From positions 1 through 24,135 of the forward strand of contig JAEWVF010000116.1 of NCBI GenBank assembly GCA_023459215.1: a DNA stretch of 24,135 bases, in the 5' to 3' direction. Position numbers and translations under genes: made by a program. Below are positions 8,478 to 13,814 of this stretch, one piece after another (position 1 is the first letter of the stretch; every line of letters begins with the position of its first letter). Under the pieces are notes generated by a model. It was given only the letters and a program-made list of their open reading frames with translations. It was not told the origin of the DNA and did not search any database. This stretch comes from Chloroflexota bacterium. Lineage in GTDB: Bacteria; Chloroflexota; Anaerolineae; Anaerolineales; Villigracilaceae.

Positions 8478-8599
8478 GGTCGAGTAGGCGGCGATTTTCC
8501 GCCGTATCGAGACCTAAATAATTGTTAAATTAGCAAAAATTGGTCTCCGATACGCCCCTGTCTCGGCAAGCTCGACAACCGCGGGGCTACTCGACCACC
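8478..8599. repeat. Composite intergenic inverted repeat
   Basis: The outer arms GGTCGAGTAG (8478-8487) and CTACTCGACC (8587-8596) are perfectly complementary. The inner arms CGTATCGAGACC (8503-8514) and GGTCTCCGATACG (8542-8554) pair with one bulge. The left half contains a further small hairpin, GGCGG / CCGCC. The whole can fold into a long branched structure and would lie in the untranslated leader of the DUF4097 operon if that is transcribed from the promoter near 8640-8667. Nothing coding is visible here. Confidence 0.7.
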
Positions 8600-8639
8600 T
8601 TGCTACAAAAGTGTCTGGTGATTAGTTTTCTAATACAGT

Positions 8640-8667
8640 TTGACAGGCCATTTGCGAAAAAGTTTCA
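8640..8667 (-). promoter_or_regulatory. Putative ECF-type promoter for the DUF4097 operon
   Basis: Read on the minus strand, TGAAAC (8667-8662) is followed after 16 nt by TGTCAA (8645-8640). This resembles ECF sigma promoters with a GAAAC -35 and a GTC-containing -10. The -35 is one arm of a perfect palindrome shared with the promoter on the other strand. The leader to the DUF4097 start would be about 210 nt. Confidence 0.5.
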
Positions 8668-8669
8668 CT

Positions 8670-8697
8670 TGAAACTTTTTGGGAACACACCCGGTCT
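8670..8697 (+). promoter_or_regulatory. Putative autoregulatory ECF promoter of the sigma gene
   Basis: TGAAAC (8670-8675) is separated by exactly 16 nt from CGGTCT (8692-8697), followed by AAAG. This fits the TGAAAC-N16-CGTC style of ECF group promoters. It lies about 24 nt before the GTG start of the sigma factor gene, giving a short leader, and ECF genes are commonly autoregulated. Confidence 0.65.
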
Positions 8698-8720
8698 AAA
8701 GTTCGAAGGATATTATTTTT

Positions 8721-9287
8721 GTGGAATTGAAAGAGCGCGAATGGCTCCAAAGAGCCGGAAAAGGAGACGCGGACGCATTCGGCATGTTGGTCAGCCTGCA
8801 TGAACGTTTCGTCTACAACCTGGCCTATCGCACCCTCGGCAGCGTCGAAGACGCCCAGGATGTGACCCAGGAAGCCTTTGTGCGCGCCTGGCTGTCGCTG
8901 CCCGGTTTCCGCGCCGAAGCCCAATTCCGCACCTGGATCTATCGGATTGTCTTGAACCTGTGCCTGGACCGCATCCCGCGCCTGCGCCGCGATTTTGCCG
9001 CCCTTTCGGATGAAGACCTGGCGGACTCCCCCGGGCCTGCCAGCCACACCCCGGATGTTTTGTCCACGCTTGAGGCGGACGAGGCCCGCAAAACCCTGCA
9101 ACGTGAAATCGCCACCCTGCCGGCGAGCCAGCGCCTGCTGGTTACCCTGCGTTACCAGGACGAACTTTCCTATGATGAGATTGCCAGCCTGGTCAACCTG
9201 CCGCTGGGAACGGTCAAAACCGGCCTGTTCCGCGCCAAGGAGCGCCTGCGCCAGGCCCTGGCTGTCCATGAGGAGTTATTGGTATGA
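8721..9287 (+). CDS. RNA polymerase sigma factor, ECF subfamily (RpoE-like)
   Basis: This 188-residue ECF sigma factor directs RNA polymerase to a dedicated set of promoters. Region 2 spans about residues 20-90, with DAQDVTQEAFVRAW (44-57) and FRTWIYRIVLNLCLD (69-83), the typical core-binding and -10 recognition parts. Region 4 spans about 125-182 and contains the helix-turn-helix YDEIASLVNLPLGTVKTGLF. A GTG start at 8721 with GAAGGA upstream keeps the complete region 2. The downstream membrane-protein gene overlaps its stop by 4 nt, the usual sigma/anti-sigma arrangement. A matching ECF promoter lies directly upstream. Confidence 0.92.
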   Translation: MELKEREWLQRAGKGDADAFGMLVSLHERFVYNLAYRTLGSVEDAQDVTQEAFVRAWLSLPGFRAEAQFRTWIYRIVLNLCLDRIPRLRRDFAALSDEDLADSPGPASHTPDVLSTLEADEARKTLQREIATLPASQRLLVTLRYQDELSYDEIASLVNLPLGTVKTGLFRAKERLRQALAVHEELLV

Positions 9288-9655
9288 ACCCTGAAGAATT
9301 TGATTCGCTTGAAACCGCCCTGCGCAGCCAGCCGCTGGCCGAATTGCCACCCGGCCTGCACCGCCGTATCCTGGCGCAGGTGCGCCAGACCCGCCAGCCG
9401 GTTCCTTTCCGCATCCGTTGGATCGACCTGGCGCTGAGCCTGTTCTTCGGCTTGCTGCCGGTGCTGCTGGCCTGGGCCTGGAAGCTCCTGCCGCGCGAGG
9501 CCGGTCTGCATTTCAACTACTACTGGATGGTTTTCCAATCGCTGGATTGGGAACCCGTCCTGTGGGCCTTTTTGCTGGTTGGAACACCAGCGGCCATCCT
9601 GCTCTTTTTCGCCGCCCTGAAACTCGTCTCCCGGCCCGCCCTGCGCGTCGAGTGA
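9284..9655 (+). CDS. Small two-helix membrane protein, candidate anti-sigma factor
   Basis: This 123-residue protein has a short cytoplasmic N-terminus (about 43 residues, with LPPGLHRRILAQVRQ) and two transmembrane helices (about 46-68 and 91-115). Its ATG overlaps the sigma factor stop (ATGA), which implies coupled translation and suggests an anti-sigma or sigma-modulating role. No zinc-binding HxxxCxxC anti-sigma motif is present, so membership in the classic ZAS family is not supported. The function is inferred from position only. Confidence 0.75.
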   Translation: MNPEEFDSLETALRSQPLAELPPGLHRRILAQVRQTRQPVPFRIRWIDLALSLFFGLLPVLLAWAWKLLPREAGLHFNYYWMVFQSLDWEPVLWAFLLVGTPAAILLFFAALKLVSRPALRVE

Positions 9656-9675
9656 GACCGGGTAAAATGGGGGAC

Positions 9676-10296
9676 ATGTCCAAAACAAAATTCTATGTGG
9701 TCTGGAAAGGCCGCAAAAATGGAGTTTTCAACACCTGGGAGGAGTGCGCCGCCCAGGTGGCCGGATTCCCCGGCGCGGAGTACAAATCCTTTCCCAGCCG
9801 CCCTGCCGCCGAAGCAGCCTTCCGCGCTCGCTATGAAGATTTCAAGGGCAAGCCATCCACCGCCCAAAACTGGTTGTTTGCGCCCTCAAAGCCGATCCTG
9901 CCTTCGTTGAGCGTCGATGCGGCTTGCAGCGGCTCACCCGGCCCGGTCGAGTATCGCGGCGTCGAAACGGAAACAGGCCGCGAGCTTTTCCGCCTTGGCC
10001 CCTATCCCGATGGAACCAACAATATCGGCGAATTCCTGGCCCTGGTTCATGCCCTGGCCTGGCTCGAGAAGAATTCCCAATCCATGCCCATCTACTCGGA
10101 CAGTGAAACCGCCCTCGCCTGGCTGCGCGCCAGACGCTGTAAAACCAACCTGGTGCGGACCGGGAAAAACGAGGAACTGTTCACGCTGATCGAGCGCGCC
10201 GAAGCCTGGCTGGCCGGGCGCGAGATTCGCGCCGCGCTGCTCAAATGGGACACGAACGCCTGGGGCGAAATCCCCGCCGATTTTGGGAGGAAATAA
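9676..10296 (+). CDS. Ribonuclease H with N-terminal viroplasmin (hybrid-binding) domain
   Basis: This 206-residue protein degrades the RNA strand of RNA-DNA hybrids. Residues 3-55 (KFYVVWKGRKNGVFNTWEEC...YKSF) form a caulimovirus-viroplasmin-like hybrid-binding domain. Residues about 76-206 form the RNase H fold. Its catalytic carboxylates are visible as D81 (SVDAACSG), E119 (NNIGEFLAL), D142 (IYSDSETA) and D202 (IPADFGRK). I chose the ATG at 9676 because family members begin MSKxKFYVVW. A second in-frame ATG at 9667 adds only three residues. The gene lies 20 nt after the candidate anti-sigma gene. Confidence 0.9.
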   Translation: MSKTKFYVVWKGRKNGVFNTWEECAAQVAGFPGAEYKSFPSRPAAEAAFRARYEDFKGKPSTAQNWLFAPSKPILPSLSVDAACSGSPGPVEYRGVETETGRELFRLGPYPDGTNNIGEFLALVHALAWLEKNSQSMPIYSDSETALAWLRARRCKTNLVRTGKNEELFTLIERAEAWLAGREIRAALLKWDTNAWGEIPADFGRK

Positions 10297-10299
10297 ACG

Positions 10300-10695
10300 T
10301 TGAAAAAATACCTGCCGCTGGCCGGGTTTGTGCTTTTTATGGTTTTGATCATTATCTGGGCCGATACCGATACCATGCCAACTTTCCTGCGCCGCATTTA
10401 CATTTTCCCCTTTGGCGATAAAATCGGCCATTTTGTCATTTACGGCGTTTTTGCTTTCCTGCTGACCTGGGCCATGCCCGCCCGCCGCCTGAAGCTGGGA
10501 CGTTTTTCCCTGCCGCTCGGTATCGTCATTGCTGTGGCCTTTGCCACGCTCGAGGAGGCCAGCCAACTCTTCTTTGTCCGCCGCACCCCCGACTTGTTCG
10601 ACCTGCTGATGGGCTACCTCGGCATCTACGCCTCGACCTGGATTCCCTGTATGCGAGATAAATCACCAAGTCCTGAGCGGAGCGCTGAACGATAG
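10300..10695 (+). CDS. VanZ-like family membrane protein, C-terminus within a repeat
   Basis: This 131-residue protein has four hydrophobic helices and the VanZ-like landmarks DKIGHFVIYGVFAFLL and the acidic E-E in ATLEEASQLFFVRRTPDLFDLLMGYLG. VanZ-like proteins are small membrane proteins; the namesake gives low-level teicoplanin resistance but most members have unknown roles. It starts at TTG 10300, 9 nt after GGGAGG, just downstream of the RNase H stop. The last eight residues and the stop codon (10669-10695) come from a dispersed repeat that begins at 10670, so the natural C-terminus may have been replaced. Confidence 0.85.
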   Translation: MKKYLPLAGFVLFMVLIIIWADTDTMPTFLRRIYIFPFGDKIGHFVIYGVFAFLLTWAMPARRLKLGRFSLPLGIVIAVAFATLEEASQLFFVRRTPDLFDLLMGYLGIYASTWIPCMRDKSPSPERSAER

Positions 10696-10798
10696 TGAAG
10701 CGCGTAGTCGAAGGGCGATTCGGCTATGAGATGTTCTTCGACTACGCCGCAAAAACAGCGGCTCCGCTCACCTGTGCCTGCGGCACTGGCGCAGGCAG
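10670..10798. repeat. Dispersed palindromic repeat element, copy A
   Basis: The element contains GTCCTGAGCGGAG (10670-10682), GTAGTCGAAGG (10704-10714) and its near-inverse TTCGACTACG (about 10736-10745). It then has a 38-nt block (10761-10798) that is found again at 20107-20144 in opposite orientation with a single mismatch. The order of blocks is the same in both copies once one is reversed. It fills the space between the VanZ-like gene and the hydrolase gene. Confidence 0.8.
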
Positions 10799-10821
10799 AA
10801 CCTGATTAAAAAGGATTTTCA

Positions 10822-11385
10822 ATGAACACAGCCCTCCTCATCATCGACATCCAAAAAGATTACTTCCCCGGCGGCAAAATGGAACTGGTCGAGCCGCTCG
10901 CTGCCGCCCAAAAGGCCTATGCCCTGCTGCAATGCTTCCGCGAACATGGCGGGCATCATGTCCACATCCAGCACATTTCGAAGAACCCCAAGGCTACCTT
11001 TTTCATTTCCGGGGATCGCGGCACGGATATCCACGACAGCGTTGCCCATTTCGAGGGCGAACCGATCGTTTACAAACATTACCCGAATTCCTTCCGCGAG
11101 ACGAACCTGCTCGAAACCCTGCAAGGCTGGGATGTGAAGCGCCTGGTTGTCTGCGGGATGATGACCCATATGTGTGTGGACGCCACAGTCCGCGCCGCCG
11201 CCGACCTGGGCTTTGAAGTCATCCTGGTGTCCGATGCCTGCGCCACCCGCGACCTGGAATTTGAAGGCGTCCATGTTCCCGCCGCCCAGGTGCAGGCTGC
11301 CTTCCTGTCTGCGCTTAAGTCTTATGCCAGTGTTCTAACCCTTGAACAGGCTATTTCGCGCCTGGGTGGGGAGCAAACTTTCTAA
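10822..11385 (+). CDS. Isochorismatase-family cysteine hydrolase
   Basis: This 187-residue protein belongs to the isochorismatase-like/nicotinamidase superfamily. The catalytic triad is visible as D9 (ALLIIDIQKD), K86 (IVYKHYPNSF) and C119 (MMTHMCVDATVRAA). The VCGMMTHMC segment supplies the expected cis-peptide and oxyanion region. Such enzymes hydrolyse amides or similar C-N bonds, but the substrate cannot be read from the sequence, and the metal-site residues of nicotinamidase are not evident. The ATG follows a weak AAGGA site. Confidence 0.88.
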   Translation: MNTALLIIDIQKDYFPGGKMELVEPLAAAQKAYALLQCFREHGGHHVHIQHISKNPKATFFISGDRGTDIHDSVAHFEGEPIVYKHYPNSFRETNLLETLQGWDVKRLVVCGMMTHMCVDATVRAAADLGFEVILVSDACATRDLEFEGVHVPAAQVQAAFLSALKSYASVLTLEQAISRLGGEQTF

Positions 11386-11616
11386 ATTTAATCGACCCCA
11401 GGCCTCACGGATGAAATTGATCTTTTGTAAAATGTCCGTGAGCATAAACCACTGAGATGCGGAGACACCGAGAAAACCATTAAAAACTCCGCAACTCCGT
11501 GTCTCCGTGGTTCACTGCACAGGCAGGATAGACTTTTCCCGCCCAATCGGCGCAAATTTGCATCCTGTTTTGTCCGCTATCCACCGCCAATTCTTTCGCA
11601 AAGGATTTCCTGCCAC
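11386..11616. repeat. Non-coding gap with a palindromic repeat
   Basis: This stretch has no convincing gene. It contains an imperfect inverted repeat. The left arm AACCACTGAGATGCGGAG (11447-11464) pairs with the right arm ending CTCCGTGTCTCCGTGGTT (11495-11512) with three mismatches over 18 positions. The remainder, with GGATTTCC just before the SET gene, shows only a plausible ribosome site AAGGA at 11601-11605. Confidence 0.65.
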
Positions 11617-12129
11617 TTGAACGCCCCTTTTGGTTATCTTTCCCCAAAAACCGAAGTCCGTTCCGCGCCTGAAAAGGGCGGTTTTGCCGTTTTTGCGCGC
11701 GCCGTGCTCGCAAAGGATGAAATCATCTGCGTCTGGACCGGGCGGGTGGTTACTTACGAGCAGATGATGGCGCTATCGCCTGCCGAGAAGAGTCACACCA
11801 TCCAGGTCGATGAGGGCCTGTACCTGGCCCCACTCGGCGCGGAAGACGAACCCGCCGACTATATCAACCACTCCTGCAACCCGAATGCCGGCATCCGCGG
11901 CCAGATTTCGCTGGTCGCCATGCGCGCCATCGCCGCGGGCGAGGAGATCACCTTCGACTACGCCATGGCCGACAGCACTCCCTACGACGAATTCCCCTGC
12001 GCTTGCGGCGCGCCCACCTGCCGTGGACGGGTCAGCGGCGACGACTGGCAGCGCCCCGAGTTGTGGCAGCGCTATCAGGGCTATTTTTCGGCGTATTTGG
12101 AAAGAAGGATTCGGGCACTAAATGAGTAG
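11617..12129 (+). CDS. Stand-alone SET-domain protein-lysine methyltransferase-like protein
   Basis: This 170-residue protein consists almost entirely of a SET domain. Visible landmarks are KGGFAVFARAVLAKDEII (about 20-37), the cofactor-binding NHSC motif (DYINHSCNPNAG, 82-92), the catalytic-tyrosine motif GEEITFDYAM (108-117, Y115), and a post-SET cysteine cluster CACGAPTCRG (C128, C130, C135). By family, these transfer methyl groups from SAM to lysine side chains; the target in this cell is unknown. The start is TTG 11617 with AAGGA about 11 nt upstream, and no better start is seen. Confidence 0.85.
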   Translation: MNAPFGYLSPKTEVRSAPEKGGFAVFARAVLAKDEIICVWTGRVVTYEQMMALSPAEKSHTIQVDEGLYLAPLGAEDEPADYINHSCNPNAGIRGQISLVAMRAIAAGEEITFDYAMADSTPYDEFPCACGAPTCRGRVSGDDWQRPELWQRYQGYFSAYLERRIRALNE

Positions 12130-12161
12130 CGATTTTATGATCGGTATGGCAAAGCCGCTTA

Positions 12162-12197
12162 AATTAAAAATCGCTCAAAAGAGAGCGATTTTTAATT
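12162..12197. terminator. Bidirectional intrinsic terminator
   Basis: The perfect 15-bp inverted repeat AATTAAAAATCGCTC / GAGCGATTTTTAATT has a 6-nt loop and carries T-runs on both strands. It lies between the convergent SET-domain gene and the antitoxin gene, so it can end transcription from both sides. Confidence 0.88.
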
Positions 12198-12203
12198 GTT
12201 TGG

Positions 12204-13205
12204 TTAGATTCTTAGAAATTGAGCATTCTCAAAAGAAATTAATTCACCATCGTGTGTTAATTGATAGCCTCGCTCCTCATGAGAAAAAGTGGAAATCTTT
12301 TTAGCAGTAAACTCGTTAAAAAAATCTTTTACAGAAGCTAATATTTTCAATTCAGTTGTGCTAAATAGGTTTAAGTCCGGTGCTTTCGATGCAGATAAAT
12401 ATTCACCTACATAATCATTAATTTGTCGCTCGGTTTTAATAATCGCTTTTTCTTCATGTAAAAGTGTTGCTAAATAGTATTCGTAGTTGTCTGGAACCGG
12501 TCCGTAGGGTAAATGTGCATATTGCGCACCAGTGATTGAAATTGCATATTCTTTATAATGTTTGAAATCGGCATAAAACAAAAGTTTGTTTAGTTTTGTT
12601 TTAGGAATTTCTGTATCTTTGCAGAAAAAGATCATAGCGCTTAGTAATTTTGAAACGTTAAGGGATTGGTAGCCACTATAAATACTGGGGGCATAATAAC
12701 CAAAGCGCGACTCATAAATAGAAATAAACGAGCGTTCATGCTCATCTGTCATTTCATGTAACAAGGTGAGTATTTTTTCGCGTTTGGCATCGCTCAAAAT
12801 ATTAGGTTTTTCTTCAATCATTTCAAGTAAATTTTCGGGCTGCATGGCAAGTGAGATCAAGGTGTCGTGCGATTCATCTTGCAGCGCGCCGTTTTCGTAA
12901 CGGCTTAGTGTTGCGCCGCCCAGGCCAAGCAAATTTGCCAGTTCGATTTGGGTTAAACCAAACCGCTCCCGGAATTGCTTGATTGCTTCGGGTTGCACCA
13001 TGCTGTGCCGGGAGCGGTATTCACGATAAGCTGCCTCAAGAGCATCGTAGCCAGAGTTCGGGTCGTTAAACTCAGATTCGCATTCAGCGCATTTCAAATA
13101 TTCAACATGAACCGGAATGTTTTCGCCGCGCACAGGAATATTTTCCACACGGCTAATATAAGTTAGTTCGGTTTCTTTTTCGCAAGCGGGGCAGATGCCT
13201 TTCAT
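12204..13205 (-). CDS. Antitoxin: MqsA-like zinc finger, HTH and Panacea (DUF4065) domains
   Basis: This is a 333-residue three-part protein. Residues 5-42 form an MqsA-like zinc ribbon with C5, C8, C39 and C42. Residues about 71-125 form an XRE-type helix-turn-helix (FGLTQIELANLLGLGGATLSRYENGA). Residues about 180-320 form a Panacea/SocA-like DUF4065 domain (TKLNKLLFYADF and YAHLPYGPVPDNYEYY). It should bind its own promoter and neutralise the toxin encoded 54-81 nt upstream. I moved the start from an upstream ATG (13232) to ATG 13205 because AAAAGGAG sits just before the latter and the zinc-finger motif follows at once. The gene is visibly more A/T-rich than its neighbours, suggesting transfer. 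Confidence 0.88.
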   Translation of the reverse strand: MKGICPACEKETELTYISRVENIPVRGENIPVHVEYLKCAECESEFNDPNSGYDALEAAYREYRSRHSMVQPEAIKQFRERFGLTQIELANLLGLGGATLSRYENGALQDESHDTLISLAMQPENLLEMIEEKPNILSDAKREKILTLLHEMTDEHERSFISIYESRFGYYAPSIYSGYQSLNVSKLLSAMIFFCKDTEIPKTKLNKLLFYADFKHYKEYAISITGAQYAHLPYGPVPDNYEYYLATLLHEEKAIIKTERQINDYVGEYLSASKAPDLNLFSTTELKILASVKDFFNEFTAKKISTFSHEERGYQLTHDGELISFENAQFLRI

Positions 13206-13286
13206 TGCATTGCTCCTTTTTATAATATTCATTGTTTAGATGTTTTGAGTTTTTGTATTAGGAAGTTGTATGGAAGCAATAATGGC

Positions 13287-13643
13287 TTATCGTTGAAATG
13301 GATACTTCATCGTAAATTCAGCTTCATGGAAGGAGACACACTTGGCGTATTCATCACCGTTTACAGTATAGATTTTGAGTTTGATGTAAACTTCACAACC
13401 GTTAATTTCTTTGCCGAATATCCAAAAATCTTGGCTGGGAATATCGCGATCTTGGATTGGGCCTGATGAAAAGTCAATCACCGAAAGATTTAAAAGTTCT
13501 TGTTTGGCAATGGTTTCAGTCAGGCCGAGCGACAAAGCTATTTTGTTTGTTGCGAGACGTTGAACAAAATGGAAGCGCCGTTGCGTTACCAAAGCTTTGA
13601 ACTTATTCAGAAAATCGCTTACCTGTTGCTGTGATGTTCCCAA
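13287..13643 (-). CDS. Toxin of MqsR family (putative mRNA endoribonuclease)
   Basis: This protein of about 118 residues precedes the antitoxin gene in the toxin-first order known from mqsRA. The C-terminal part, with DRDIPSQDFWIFGKEINGCE, VYIKLKIY and CVSFHEAEFTMKYPF, resembles MqsR-family toxins of the RelE fold, which cleave mRNA. The assignment rests on this pattern plus the MqsA-like partner. The start is uncertain. GTG 13649 has its GGGAGG directly abutting, whereas TTG 13643 has the same site 4 nt upstream and is preferred here. A sigma-70-like promoter lies about 40 nt upstream. Confidence 0.75.
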   Translation of the reverse strand: MGTSQQQVSDFLNKFKALVTQRRFHFVQRLATNKIALSLGLTETIAKQELLNLSVIDFSSGPIQDRDIPSQDFWIFGKEINGCEVYIKLKIYTVNGDEYAKCVSFHEAEFTMKYPFQR

Positions 13644-13685
13644 ACGCACCTCCCTGTTGCGTGATGTAGGATAAAACCTGTCTTT

Positions 13686-13714
13686 AGTTTATCATTTAGT
13701 ATAAAAAAAGTCAA
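13686..13714 (-). promoter_or_regulatory. Sigma-70-type promoter of the toxin-antitoxin operon
   Basis: On the minus strand, TTGACT (13714-13709) is separated by exactly 17 nt from TAAACT (13691-13686). The predicted start of transcription is near 13679, about 36 nt before the toxin start. The surrounding A/T-rich DNA includes a 10-bp palindrome TAATATATTA at 13715-13724, next to the -35, which could be part of an antitoxin operator. Confidence 0.6.
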
Positions 13715-13765
13715 TAATATATTAATTGATAAGTATACAAAAGACATCTTGATCCAGATACTTGA

Positions 13766-13774
13766 TGCTATACT
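13766..13774 (+). promoter_or_regulatory. Extended -10 promoter for the restriction-modification gene
   Basis: TGCTATACT is an extended -10 element (TGnTATACT) about 41 nt before the ATG at 13815. No good -35 is visible at standard spacing. Its position supports the start at 13815 rather than an upstream in-frame TTG at 13749, which would lie before the promoter. Confidence 0.45.
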
Positions 13775-13814
13775 TGAATTATTCGTCCCAGCCCATCAAT
13801 TGAGAGTATTTCCC

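Noticed and set aside
8640..8645. TTGACA on the plus strand as a sigma-70 -35 for the ECF sigma gene
   Set aside because: No -10 element occurs at a suitable distance, since the region 17 nt later is the palindrome, and the ECF-type site explains the region better.
12122..12304. Small plus-strand open frame after the SET-domain gene
   Set aside because: It runs through the perfect terminator palindrome at 12162-12197 and then antisense to the end of the antitoxin gene, with no ribosome site seen.
13749..13814. Longer N-terminus for the restriction-modification enzyme
   Set aside because: The TTG start lies upstream of the extended -10 element, has no ribosome site, and adds residues not expected before the nuclease domain.
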